From: Planctomycetota bacterium
Lineage (GTDB): Bacteria; Planctomycetota; UBA1135
Assembly (NCBI GenBank): GCA_002705055.1
Contig: PAHY01000027.1
Span: 25,187-89,186, forward strand
DNA: 64,000 bases
Direction of reading: 5' to 3'
Position numbers and translations under genes: made by a program. The notes below the pieces were generated by a model that had not been told where the DNA came from, did no database searches, and was given only the letters and a program-made list of their open reading frames with translations. Shown piece by piece: positions 27,861-36,721 of this stretch (positions are counted from its first letter, which is position 1; every line of letters begins with the position of its first letter).

Positions 27861-29603
27861 ATGAGCTCGGAAACGACGACGACCCCCGCCACGCAGCAGC
27901 AGCCGACCCTGCTCGGTCAGACCGTCAGCCCGGGGGTGGCCTATGGCCCCGTCTTCGTGCGCAGCGAAGACTTCGGCGACGCGCCGCAGCGCAGCCTGCA
28001 GGGCGACGAGATCGACGCCGAGCTGGCGCGCCTGGATTCGGCGGCGCGTGCCGCCCGGGTGGGTCTGGTGCACCAGCGCGACAACCTCGCCGAGCGCTTC
28101 CACGAGGATCAGCGGCGCATCTTTGATGCGCACCTGAAGATCCTCGAGGACCCGGCGGTCGAGGCCGACATCCGGAATCGCATTCGCGACGGGATTCCGC
28201 TCGAGGCCTCGGTCCGCGACGTGCTGCAGGTTTACGAGCGCCTTTGCCAGGTCGTCGAAACCGAGGGCATGCGCAACAAGCTGGCGGACCTGCGCGATGT
28301 CGCCTGGCGGCTCCTGCAGCACTGCGATCGCGGCAAGGCGCCCGCGGCGGCCGAGGCGACGAGCCGGCAGGGCAGCGTGCTGGTCGTGCACGAGCTATCG
28401 GTCAGCGATCTGACGGAAGCGCTCGAGCAGGGCGTCGCCGCGATCCTGGCCGAGGCCGGAACGATGGGTTCGCACGGCACGATTCTGACCCGCGCCGCCG
28501 GCATCCCCGCGCTGATCGGCGTGGCCGGCATTCGCGAGGCCGTCGACGGAGCGCAGTCGCTGCTCGTGGACGGCGAGTCGGGTCAGGTCTGGGTCGACCC
28601 CAAGCCCGAGTTGGTCTCCAGCTCACTGGGTCGGGTCGCCGAGCAGCAGGCCGCCGAAGCCCTGGGCCCGGCGCGCCTCGCCGACGGCACCGAGGTCAAG
28701 CTCAGTTCGGCGGTCGCCAGCCCGGCCGAGGCCCGGCGCGCCGCCAACTCGGGAGTGACCCAGATCGGGCTCTATCGCACCGAGCTGCCGCTGATTCAGC
28801 GCCAGGGGCGCCCGCGCGAGGACTCGCTGGTCCAGTTCCACACCAAGGTGCTGCGCAGCGCCGAGAGCGTCCAGGTGCGCCTGCCCGATCTCGACGCCAG
28901 CACCGGGCTGACCCGCTTCTTCGCCCCGGGAGTCGGCGACGCCAAGCTCGGGCCGCGCGGCGTGCGTGTTCTGCTGGCGCATCCGGACATGCTCGGTCTG
29001 CAGCTCCGTGCGCTGCTGCGCGCCAGCGAAGGCGGCCCGCTGCGCTTGGCGGTGCCGGCCGTGGTCGATCCGCTGGACCTCAGCCGTGTCCGGGAAGCCG
29101 TCGACAACGCCCGCGAGGAGCTCCGCCTCGAGGGTGCCGACGTCTCGCATAACCCTGCCCTGGGAGTGGTCTTTGAGACGCCGGCCAGCGCGCTGCTTGC
29201 CCGCGAGCTGATGGCTGAGTCCGACTTCTCGCTGCTGGGCCTCGACGCCTTCTGCGAGCACCTCGCCGGATCCGACGCCGACAGCCGCGATCCGGTCGTC
29301 CGCACCCTGGCGACCCGCCCGCACCCCGCGGTGCTGCGCGCCGTCCGCAAGCTGGTGCAGCTCGCCGAGGGCCGCGACCAGTCCCTGACCGTTTACGGCG
29401 AGCGCCTGGCCGACGATGCCTGGATCCCGCTTCTGATCGGCCTGGGTGTGCGCCGATTCGCGCTGCGACCGGGCATTCTTCGCGAGGTCCACGGCCGCCT
29501 GGGCGGGATTGATCTGGAGCTCTGTGAGAGCACGGCAGAGCGCGCGGCGCGGGCGCGGTCGGCGGAGGAGATTGCTGCGCTGATCCCTGGGGCATGGCGC
29601 TGA
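27861..29603 (+). CDS. PTS enzyme I-like protein with altered active site
   Basis: The 580-residue product aligns along its length with phosphoenolpyruvate-protein phosphotransferase. The N-terminal HPr-binding helices include RIFDAHLKILEDP. The phospho-His loop AGTMGSHGTILTRAAGIP holds His205 in the right place. The PEP-binding barrel shows IGLYRTE, GVRVLLAHPDMLGLQLRALLRAS and VVFETPASALLAREL. Two conserved sites differ. The usual SNDLTQY loop reads GLDAFCE, and the usual MCGELAGD loop reads VYGERLADD, so the general-acid Cys is replaced by Tyr512. Activity as a normal enzyme I is therefore doubtful. No HPr or EII gene is nearby. Confidence 0.82.
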   Translation: MSSETTTTPATQQQPTLLGQTVSPGVAYGPVFVRSEDFGDAPQRSLQGDEIDAELARLDSAARAARVGLVHQRDNLAERFHEDQRRIFDAHLKILEDPAVEADIRNRIRDGIPLEASVRDVLQVYERLCQVVETEGMRNKLADLRDVAWRLLQHCDRGKAPAAAEATSRQGSVLVVHELSVSDLTEALEQGVAAILAEAGTMGSHGTILTRAAGIPALIGVAGIREAVDGAQSLLVDGESGQVWVDPKPELVSSSLGRVAEQQAAEALGPARLADGTEVKLSSAVASPAEARRAANSGVTQIGLYRTELPLIQRQGRPREDSLVQFHTKVLRSAESVQVRLPDLDASTGLTRFFAPGVGDAKLGPRGVRVLLAHPDMLGLQLRALLRASEGGPLRLAVPAVVDPLDLSRVREAVDNAREELRLEGADVSHNPALGVVFETPASALLARELMAESDFSLLGLDAFCEHLAGSDADSRDPVVRTLATRPHPAVLRAVRKLVQLAEGRDQSLTVYGERLADDAWIPLLIGLGVRRFALRPGILREVHGRLGGIDLELCESTAERAARARSAEEIAALIPGAWR

Positions 29604-29763
29604 GTCTGACCCCCTTGAGTGGGCTCGCACGCGCCTAAGTCGTTTCATAAAAATGGCTTAGGGAACTTTTCTCATCCCAGCTTGCCTTGGTGAGAAAGCG
29701 AGACGTAAGTCTTTTCGATTCAGGAGCTTAGGGAGAAAAAGCCCACTGAAGGGGGTCAGTCTC
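29602..29763. repeat. MITE-like element copy 1, 162 bp with 23-bp terminal inverted repeats
   Basis: The ends are inverted copies of one another (21 of 23 bases match); each carries CTGACCCCCTT next to AGTGGGC. The left end begins inside the TGA stop codon of the enzyme I-like gene. Inside are CCTAAG/CTTAGG and TTCTCA/TGAGAA stems. A second copy with the same layout lies at 42746-42906. There is no coding capacity. Confidence 0.8.
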
Positions 29764-29765
29764 TC

Positions 29766-30692
29766 TTAGTGGAACGTGGCACCCTTCGCGCACACCCGCG
29801 CATTCAGCACCGAACCCGACTCGCCCCACAGCCGCTTCACCCGGTTCTGCAGCTTCGCTTCGAGCGCACGCAGCTCGCCGGTCCGCGTCAGCACCAAGAG
29901 CGCCGACCCCGCACCCGAGAGTGTCGCGGCGATCGCGCCGGCCTTCTCGGCAAAATCGAGGACCGACTGGGCGCCGGTCAGGAGTTTGAGCCGGGGCGCG
30001 ACGTGCAGCTCGTCCTGGATGCCCAGCCGGATCAGCTCGGGGTCGAGGCGGCGCAGGCCGGCCAGCAGGATGGGGGTGCGGCGCGCTTGTTCGACGGCCC
30101 GCTGCAGCGAGACCGAGGTGGGCAGGACCTCGCGGGAGCGCCCGGTTGCGAGGGGGTAGGGGGGAATCACTACCAGGAAACGCAGGTCCTTGTGCAGCTG
30201 GACCGGGTGGTGGAGCCAGTCGTTCTTGGCCCGCGGCACCGACCAGTGGGCCCCGCCCAGCAGGGCTGCGGTGGCGTTTTCGGGGTGACCCTCGAGCGCG
30301 ATGGCCTCGGCCAGCAGCACTTCGGGGCTGAGTTTCGAGCCAGTCAGCCGGTTGCCGATCAGCAGGCCGCCGACCATGCCGGCTCCGCTGGCCCCGAGGC
30401 CGCGGCCGGGGGGGAAGCCGCTCTCGACCGTGATCTTGCCGGGGGGCAGATTGGCCCCGGCCAGAACCGCCGCCCGGCGCATGCCGCGCAGCACCGGATC
30501 CCGCCCGGGGCTGAGGGTGGACTCGACCAGGCCCCCCTTGCGCTCGATCTCGATCCTTTCACTGGGTTCCCAGCGCAGATCCACGAAATGGTCCACCGCG
30601 ATCGAGAAACTGTCGAATCCGGGCCCCACGTTGGAGGTGGAGGCGGGCACCCGGAGGCGCAGGGCGCGCTGCTGCTTGCGGGAAAAGGCCAT
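29766..30692 (-). CDS. thrB: Homoserine kinase (GHMP family)
   Basis: This 308-residue GHMP kinase phosphorylates homoserine on the way to threonine. LRVPASTSNVGPGFDSFSIA is the N-terminal family motif, FPPGRGLGASGAGMVGGLL is the ATP-binding P-loop (the usual LGSSAA reads LGASGA), and ATLSGAGSALLVL is the third GHMP motif. ALEGHPENATAALLGG is typical of ThrB. ATG 30692 fits the family N-terminus; an upstream ATG at 30719 is in frame but adds an atypical segment. TAGATT lies 10 bases before the chosen start. Other threonine genes are not nearby. Confidence 0.88.
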   Translation of the reverse strand: MAFSRKQQRALRLRVPASTSNVGPGFDSFSIAVDHFVDLRWEPSERIEIERKGGLVESTLSPGRDPVLRGMRRAAVLAGANLPPGKITVESGFPPGRGLGASGAGMVGGLLIGNRLTGSKLSPEVLLAEAIALEGHPENATAALLGGAHWSVPRAKNDWLHHPVQLHKDLRFLVVIPPYPLATGRSREVLPTSVSLQRAVEQARRTPILLAGLRRLDPELIRLGIQDELHVAPRLKLLTGAQSVLDFAEKAGAIAATLSGAGSALLVLTRTGELRALEAKLQNRVKRLWGESGSVLNARVCAKGATFH

Positions 30693-30735
30693 GCAGGACG
30701 AGAATCTAGCACTAGCCATTCCCGGCTTGTACCTC

Positions 30736-30741
30736 TAAAAT
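30736..30741 (+). promoter_or_regulatory. Possible -10 box TAAAAT upstream of fusA
   Basis: TAAAAT lies in the thrB-fusA divergent gap, 142 bases before the fusA ATG. It would give a leader of about 135 bases. No clear -35 box is seen. The leader is otherwise featureless apart from a CGGCGCGCTCGCGCC-type inverted stretch near 30818. Confidence 0.3.
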
Positions 30742-30882
30742 GTTGGGCTACGCGGTCTTCGTCGGCCTGAAAAATGGCGTCAGACGGCATACGAAGACCC
30801 TTCGCACGGCGCGCTCGCGCCACCCGTCTCTCCTCGGACGCCAATCCAAATCCTTCCATCGCGCCTCGCGCGCCCCACTGTC

Positions 30883-33006
30883 ATGAGTGACACTGCCACC
30901 CAGCCTGCGCCGGAACTCTCGGCCCAGGAGCTCAAGCGCCTCACCAACCTTCGCAACATCGGCATCATGGCCCACATTGATGCCGGCAAGACCACGGTCA
31001 CCGAGCGCATCCTGTACATCACCGGTCGTACCCACAACATCGGTGAGGTCCACGATGGCGCCGCGACCATGGACTACATGGAGGACGAGCGCAACCGAGG
31101 CATCACGATCACCTCGGCTGCCACGCAGTGCGAGTGGGACGGTGTCACGATCAACCTGATCGACACCCCGGGCCACGTCGACTTCACCGTCGAGGTGGAG
31201 CGCTCGCTGCGCGTGCTCGATGGCGCGGTCGCCGTGTTTGACGGCGTGGCCGGCGTGGAAGCGCAGTCGGAAACGGTGTGGCGTCAGGCCGACCGCTACG
31301 GCGTGCCCCGCATCTGCTTCATCAACAAGCTCGACCGCGTCGGTGCCGATTTCGACCGCGCTTACGGCACCATCCTGACTCGCCTGGGTGCCAACGCGGT
31401 GCGCATGCAGCTGCCGATGGGCATCGAGAAGGACTTCATGGGTCTGGTCGATCTGATCACCATGAAGGCATACAAGTTCGTCGAAGGCGATGGCCCGGGC
31501 ATCGAAGAGATGCCGGCGATCCCGGACGAGTACATCGAGCTGGCCGAAGCGCGTCGCATGGAGATGATCGAGAAGATCGTCGAGATCGATGACGACCTGG
31601 TCGAGAAGTTCCTGGAAGGCGGCGAGTTCTCGGTCGAGGAGCTGAAGGACGCCACCCGCAAGTCGGCGATCGCCGGCCACGCTGTGCCGGTCTTCTGCGG
31701 CTCGGCCCTGCACGACAAGGGTGTGCACCCGCTGCTCGACGCCATCGTCGACTACCTGCCGACTCCGCTGGATCTGGGCGCCATCAAGGGCACCGATCCG
31801 AAGAACGAGGACGCCGAGGTCGAGCGCCCGTCCGACAGCGACGGTCCGCTGGCCGCGCTGGCCTTCAAGACGATCAGCGACCCGAACGGCGACCTGACCT
31901 TCATCCGGATCTACTCGGGCACCATGAACCGGGGCGACTCGGTCTACAACCCGCGTACCCGCAAGAAGGAGCGCATCGGCCGCCTGATGTTCATGCACGC
32001 CGACAAGCGCGAAGCGGTCGACACCGTGCGCGCCGGCAACATCTGCGCCGTGGTCGGTCTGAAGGACATCATCACCGGCGACACCATCTGCGCGCAGGAC
32101 GCGCAGGTCGTGCTCGAGTCGATGGACTTCCCCGAGCCCGTCATCGCGATGGCCATCGAGCCGAAGTCGACCGGCGACCGCGACAAGCTGGGCGACCTGC
32201 TCGGCAAGCTCTCGCGCGAGGACCCCTCGCTCCGCGTCTTCACCGATAAGGAGACCGACGAGACCGTCATCGCGGGCATGGGCGAGCTCCACCTCGAGAT
32301 CGTCTGCACTCGTATCAACCGCGACTACAAGATCCCGATCAACGTCGGCGAACCGCGCGTCGCCTACCGCCAGACCATCACCCGCGAAGTCGACATCGAA
32401 GGCAAGCAGGTGAAGCAGTCCGGTGGTTCGGGTCAGTTCGCAGTCGTCAACGTCAAGTTCGCTCCGGAGCCGGAGCAGGACGAGAAGTGCGTCTTCGAGG
32501 ACACCACCAAGGGTGGCGTCGTGCCGCTTCAGTACATCCCGGCCGTCAACGCCGGCATCAACGAAGCCATGAAGTCGGGCGGTCGTCTGGGCTTTGCCTA
32601 CGTCGGCATCCACGCCAACCTGCACTTCGGTAAGTCGCACGATGTGGACTCGAGTGAACTGGCCTTCAACCTGGCCGGCCAGCGCGCCTTCAAGGAGGCT
32701 CTCGACAACAACTTCACCATCCTGGAGCCGGTCATGAAGCTGACCGTCCAGGTGCCGGAAGAGAACCTGGGCGACGTCATCGGCGACCTGAACACCCGTC
32801 GCGTGGCCATCGAGGAGATGACCATGGACGGCATCATTCGCGAGGTCAACGGCAAGGTGCCGATCGCCGAGATGTTCAACTACTCGAGCACGCTGCGCGG
32901 TCTGACTTCGGGCCGGGGCACCTTCTCGATGGAGCCGGCTGGCTACGAGCCCACTCCGCCGCACATCCAAGAGAAGATCGTCAAGGACGCGACCGCGGAC
33001 AAGTAG
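30883..33006 (+). CDS. fusA: Translation elongation factor G
   Basis: This 707-residue GTPase drives translocation on the ribosome. G1 [10 protein letters not shown]2 [10 protein letters not shown]3 DTPGHVDF, G4 NKLD and G5 CGSALHDKG are all present. Domains II-V follow with the standard order ([40 protein letters not shown]). Length and motifs fit a functional EF-G. It stands alone, not in the str operon with rpsL, rpsG and tuf, so another EF-G gene may exist elsewhere. A strong terminator follows the stop codon. Confidence 0.96.
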   Translation: MSDTATQPAPELSAQELKRLTNLRNIGIMAHIDAGKTTVTERILYITGRTHNIGEVHDGAATMDYMEDERNRGITITSAATQCEWDGVTINLIDTPGHVDFTVEVERSLRVLDGAVAVFDGVAGVEAQSETVWRQADRYGVPRICFINKLDRVGADFDRAYGTILTRLGANAVRMQLPMGIEKDFMGLVDLITMKAYKFVEGDGPGIEEMPAIPDEYIELAEARRMEMIEKIVEIDDDLVEKFLEGGEFSVEELKDATRKSAIAGHAVPVFCGSALHDKGVHPLLDAIVDYLPTPLDLGAIKGTDPKNEDAEVERPSDSDGPLAALAFKTISDPNGDLTFIRIYSGTMNRGDSVYNPRTRKKERIGRLMFMHADKREAVDTVRAGNICAVVGLKDIITGDTICAQDAQVVLESMDFPEPVIAMAIEPKSTGDRDKLGDLLGKLSREDPSLRVFTDKETDETVIAGMGELHLEIVCTRINRDYKIPINVGEPRVAYRQTITREVDIEGKQVKQSGGSGQFAVVNVKFAPEPEQDEKCVFEDTTKGGVVPLQYIPAVNAGINEAMKSGGRLGFAYVGIHANLHFGKSHDVDSSELAFNLAGQRAFKEALDNNFTILEPVMKLTVQVPEENLGDVIGDLNTRRVAIEEMTMDGIIREVNGKVPIAEMFNYSSTLRGLTSGRGTFSMEPAGYEPTPPHIQEKIVKDATADK

Positions 33007-33027
33007 GGGGCGAAGGTCTCCCGCATC

Positions 33028-33055
33028 GAAGCCGGGCCCTGCGGGGTCCGGCTTC
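33028..33055 (+). terminator. Rho-independent terminator after fusA
   Basis: GAAGCCGGGCCC pairs with GGGTCCGGCTTC (12 bp with one G-U) around a TGCG loop, followed by CTTTGTTTTGG. It lies 22 bases after the fusA stop codon. Confidence 0.85.
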
Positions 33056-33112
33056 CTTTGTTTTGGAGCATTCCTTCTCGCTTCCTGCACATCCGGTTTT
33101 CCGGGGCTCTGC

Positions 33113-33118
33113 TAGAAT
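33113..33118 (+). promoter_or_regulatory. -10 box TAGAAT for the Tex-like gene
   Basis: GCTAGAAT lies 9 bases before ATG 33128. The same TAGAAT hexamer precedes lgt. Confidence 0.5.
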
Positions 33119-33127
33119 CTGAACGCC

Positions 33128-35710
33128 ATGGCTGCGACCAAGACTGGCGGCGTCGAAAAACGCGCCGCGGAAACGCTCGGGCTCCGTGCCCCGGCGTATG
33201 CCCACCTCCGCGATTCACTCGAAAGCGGGGAATATCCACTTTGGCTGCGTACCGGTGATCCGATCCTCGCGGGTCTGTTCCCGGATCCGTTTGCCTTCGA
33301 GATCCTGTGCGAGAAGGTGCGCATGCGCGCCGGCTTCGAGCGTCGACTCGAGAATCTGCGCGCCTCCTGCGAAAAGGCGGGCCGCGCCGATCTGCTCGAG
33401 GCCCTCGACAAGGCAGAGGACGAAGGTGAACTGGAAGACGTCGGCTTCGCCCTGCAGGCGGAAGCAGGTTCGGCTTCCGGAGAAGAGGCAGAAGCCGAGG
33501 CTGCGGCCCCGGAGGGCATCGACGCCTACCTGGCCACCGCGCGCTCCAGCTTCCAGACGGCGGCTGCGCTGCGCGCGTCCTTCCGCGAGCACTGCACGCT
33601 GACGGTCGCTGCCACCGACAAGGAAGGCGTGGAGCGCAAGCCGTATGAATCGCTGGTGGGCTGGTCTTCCTCGCTCGCGACGGTGCCGCCGGCCAAGTAT
33701 CTGCAGGTGCGCCGCGGCGAGCGCGCCCATGCGCTGACGGTCAGCTTTGACTGGCCGCAGGCCGAACTCGCCAAGCTCGGTGAAGAGCTGGGGGGCTTCC
33801 CGCCGCAGGAGCGCGACAAGTACATCCAGGCCTTCGTGCAGTTTGCGCGCGAAGAGCGGATGCCCCGCTTTGTCCAGGAGGCGCGTGCTTCGCTGAAGCG
33901 CACTGCCGAAACGGAAGCTCTGCGCAATGCCTGGGAGCAGATCGACTTCGCGCTCAACCGCGGTCGTCATCAGGGTCCGGTCCTGGGGCTCTGCGCCGCG
34001 CGCGGCGGCAAAGTGCAGGCGGCCCTGGTCGATTCCCGGGGCGAGTACGTCGGCGCGGCGCTGCTGCAGCCGAAGAGCGATGGCCTCGCCGCCGCCTTGC
34101 AGGGCCTGCTCGGCGAGCACCAGCCCGAGCTGATCGCCTACCAGGGCGACACGGCTTCGCGCAATCTGGCGCAGCGTCTGGTCAAGATGCTGCCGAAGCT
34201 GGGCATGGAGGCTCCCGCGGTCGAGGCTCCACAAGCCGAGGCGGCGCCGACCACCGAGGAGGCAGCGGCCAACGAGGAGACAACTTCCAACGAAGAGGCA
34301 GAGTCCGCCATCGCCGAAGCGGCTGCTCCGCAAGAGGGCGAGCCGGCTGCTCCCGAAGCTCCCGCCGAGAAGCAAGCGCCGGCCAAGCAAGCGCCGGCCA
34401 AGAAGGCGGCGTCCAAGGCCGCGGCCAAGTCGCGCGTGCGTCAGGCGCACGTGCCGATGTCGGTGGCACGCACCCTGCAGCGCGAAGTGGCGCGGCGCGG
34501 CGCGGAGACCCTGCTCAGTCACGACGAGCGGACGGCCTATCTGGTCGCGCGCTTCGCCTCCGACCCGCGCGGCGCAGCGCTCGCCACGCCGCACGTCGTG
34601 CGCTCCTTCATCTCCTTCCGCAGCGAGGTCAACCCGCGCCGCATGGAGGAGTTTGAGGTCACCTTCCTGCGCTCGCTGCTGGTCGAGAAGGGCGTCGAAG
34701 CCAACAGCGCCTCGCTGGAGGTGCTGAAGATGGTGCCCGGGCTGGATGCCGAGGGCATGGTCATCGAGCGTTCGACGGCCGATTTCCTCTCGATCGAAGA
34801 TCTGATCGATCGCTGCGGCCTCGAAGGCGCGGCGCAGCGCGCGGCGCTCTGCCTGCTGCGCGTGCGCGGTTCGCGTCAGCCGCTCGATGCGCGGCCGCTG
34901 CATCCGGTCTACCACGACGCACTGTTTGCCGCTGCGGCCGCAGGCGGCGTCGATCTGGCCGAGCTGCTCAAGGATTCGAACAAGGTCAATGATCTGCCTT
35001 GGGACGAGATCCTGGCCGAGCGCGGCTGGCACAAGTCGGTGATCCGGCGCATCCGCGAAGGCCTCGAACGGGGCGGTCGCGGGCGTCGTCGTCGCGCACC
35101 AGGGGGCCCGAAGGGTGGCCCGCGCGCGGGCGGCCGTCCGACGCGTCGCGGCAAGGGGCTCGACACCCTGGAAGTGGGCTCGAGCATGAAGGGCAAGGTC
35201 ACTGCGGTGACCGAGTACGGCGCCTTCGTCGATGTCGGCGCGCGCACCGAGGGCCTGGTCCACATCTCCGAGATGTCGGATCAGTTCGTCGAGGATCCGA
35301 AGCAGGTGCTGTCCGTCGGCCAGGAGGTCGAGGCGCGCGTGGTTTCGGTCGACCTGGAGAAGCAGCGCTTCCGGCTGTCCCTGCGCAGCGAGGACGCACC
35401 CCGAGGTGGCGGCGGCGGACGCCGGGGCGAAGAGCCCGAGTCCACGGCGCCGGCCTTCGTCCGCAGCACCCGGCCGAAGGGCCAGGGTGGCGGCGGCCGT
35501 GGGGGGCGCGGCGGTCCCGGTGGCCGGGGCGGCGGTGGACGCGGACCGGGTGGTGGCCGTGGCGGTCGCCCCGGTGGCAAGGGTCGCCGTCGCGAAGACG
35601 ACTACGGCAAGGACCCGAAGGCGAAGAAGAAGGAAGAGATCGATCCGACCAACCCCTTCTTCCAGTTCTTCTCCCAGCAGGACGACGACTCGAGCGACCA
35701 GAAGTCGTAG
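33128..35710 (+). CDS. Degenerate Tex-like S1 RNA-binding protein
   Basis: This 860-residue protein follows the Tex layout but is divergent. Residues ~190-215 (KYLQVRRGERAHALTVSF) match the Tex RRGE region. A YqgF-like fold (VLGLCAARGGKVQAALVDS) lacks the usual DPG motif. A 100-residue Ala/Glu/Pro/Lys-rich insert follows (residues ~360-440). The helix-hairpin-helix region is recognisable (NSASLEVLKMVPGLD, RQPLDARPLHP), and an S1 domain is well preserved (GKVTAVTEYGAFVDVGARTE, LVHISEMSDQFVEDP). The tail is Gly/Arg-rich (RGG-type). It probably binds RNA and may act in transcription or ribosome-linked processes. It is monocistronic between terminators. Confidence 0.78.
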   Translation: MAATKTGGVEKRAAETLGLRAPAYAHLRDSLESGEYPLWLRTGDPILAGLFPDPFAFEILCEKVRMRAGFERRLENLRASCEKAGRADLLEALDKAEDEGELEDVGFALQAEAGSASGEEAEAEAAAPEGIDAYLATARSSFQTAAALRASFREHCTLTVAATDKEGVERKPYESLVGWSSSLATVPPAKYLQVRRGERAHALTVSFDWPQAELAKLGEELGGFPPQERDKYIQAFVQFAREERMPRFVQEARASLKRTAETEALRNAWEQIDFALNRGRHQGPVLGLCAARGGKVQAALVDSRGEYVGAALLQPKSDGLAAALQGLLGEHQPELIAYQGDTASRNLAQRLVKMLPKLGMEAPAVEAPQAEAAPTTEEAAANEETTSNEEAESAIAEAAAPQEGEPAAPEAPAEKQAPAKQAPAKKAASKAAAKSRVRQAHVPMSVARTLQREVARRGAETLLSHDERTAYLVARFASDPRGAALATPHVVRSFISFRSEVNPRRMEEFEVTFLRSLLVEKGVEANSASLEVLKMVPGLDAEGMVIERSTADFLSIEDLIDRCGLEGAAQRAALCLLRVRGSRQPLDARPLHPVYHDALFAAAAAGGVDLAELLKDSNKVNDLPWDEILAERGWHKSVIRRIREGLERGGRGRRRRAPGGPKGGPRAGGRPTRRGKGLDTLEVGSSMKGKVTAVTEYGAFVDVGARTEGLVHISEMSDQFVEDPKQVLSVGQEVEARVVSVDLEKQRFRLSLRSEDAPRGGGGGRRGEEPESTAPAFVRSTRPKGQGGGGRGGRGGPGGRGGGGRGPGGGRGGRPGGKGRRREDDYGKDPKAKKKEEIDPTNPFFQFFSQQDDDSSDQKS

Positions 35711-35746
35711 TCGATCACGCGGCTTCCGCGGGCCCGGCGGCCCGCA

Positions 35747-36715
35747 TCATCGGACCCGGCGCAGCAGCGCCGGGTCCGTGTGTTTTGCGGCCTCGGCTTC
35801 GACCTCGGCGAGCCAGCGCTTGCCATCCACGCCATAGCCCTTGGTGGGAGCGACCGCCGGCAGGCGCTCCTGCCACCAGCGATTGAAGCGGTCCATCGCG
35901 CGCTCGCGCACCAGCTTGGCGGCCAGCGAGGCCAGCGAAACCGGCGCGTGCGTCTCGTCGGCTTTCTGTGAGAAGCGAAACTGCACCGCGCGCTCGCCGA
36001 AGTGCAAGGTGTAGGCGGACCCGCCGCGCGTTTCGCCGTGGCGCTCCACCCGATCAGGCGCAAGCGCGCGCGCCAGCCGCGGCCCGTACTGACGGCGCGC
36101 CCCGTGCTGATCCAGCTCGATGCGCAGCGGCGCGTGACCGGTGCGGGCGAGCAGGTGGCGCACCACGTCCATGGTCACCATGAACAGGGTCTCCGACTTA
36201 TTGTCGGTCTGCTCAATCCAGTCGTTCCATTCGCCGGCGGGGACGGCGCGGCAACCGAAGTCATCCAGACCGCAGCCTCCTGCTTCGAGCGCGCGCCGCA
36301 GCGCCGCGGCGTCGAGGCGGGCACGGTCGGGGTCGATCCGCGGGCAGAGCGATTCGTCCATGCGACCCAGCCAGGCGGCTGCATCCAGCCAGCGTGCCGG
36401 GCCGCTGGGCGTGCAGCGGACAAAGCGATCCAGGCCATCGTCGGCCGCAGGCAGGCCGGGCTGGCAGAGCTCGGCGAAGCCCGCCACGCTGCGCTCCAGG
36501 CGGTCGCGGCCGTACTTGCCGCTGTGCACCTTCTTCGAATCGTCCAGCCACAACAGGCGACGATCCCCGCGCGGCGGCTTCGGTCGCGCGGCGGGGTGGA
36601 GCAGCTTCCAGAGATCCAGCTCCCAGTCGGGGACCCGGAACAGACTGAAGCCGACCACAAATGGACCGACGAAGGGGCCGTAGCCCGCCTCGTCGATCCC
36701 GGCCACGAAGACCAT
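35747..36715 (-). CDS. RNase HII-like protein
   Basis: This 322-residue protein carries the RNase HII opening motif FVAGIDEAGYGPFVGPFVVG with the catalytic Asp-Glu, a DDSKKVHSG motif, a later acidic site in RIELDQHGARR, and SLASLAAKLVRERAMDRFN near the C-terminus, which parallels the ASIxAKxxRD helix of RNase HII. It is about 100 residues longer than typical RnhB, with extra sequence between residues ~80 and 200. It probably cleaves RNA in RNA-DNA hybrids or is a derived relative. It lies 6 bases downstream of lgt. Its last codons contain the terminator hairpin of the convergent Tex-like gene. Confidence 0.8.
   Translation of the reverse strand: MVFVAGIDEAGYGPFVGPFVVGFSLFRVPDWELDLWKLLHPAARPKPPRGDRRLLWLDDSKKVHSGKYGRDRLERSVAGFAELCQPGLPAADDGLDRFVRCTPSGPARWLDAAAWLGRMDESLCPRIDPDRARLDAAALRRALEAGGCGLDDFGCRAVPAGEWNDWIEQTDNKSETLFMVTMDVVRHLLARTGHAPLRIELDQHGARRQYGPRLARALAPDRVERHGETRGGSAYTLHFGERAVQFRFSQKADETHAPVSLASLAAKLVRERAMDRFNRWWQERLPAVAPTKGYGVDGKRWLAEVEAEAAKHTDPALLRRVR
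35752..35777 (+). terminator. Terminator hairpin for the Tex-like gene, inside the convergent gene end
   Basis: GGACCCGGCGC and GCGCCGGGTCC form a perfect 11-bp stem with an AGCA loop, followed by GTGTGTTTTG. It lies about 40 bases after the Tex-like stop codon and overlaps the last codons of the RNase HII-like gene on the other strand. Confidence 0.6.
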
Positions 36716-36721
36716 GCCCGG

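Noticed and set aside
30748..33090. 780-codon minus-strand open frame opposite fusA
   Set aside because: EF-G motifs on the plus strand are unambiguous. The antisense product is rich in Asp, His, Val and Leu with no family resemblance.
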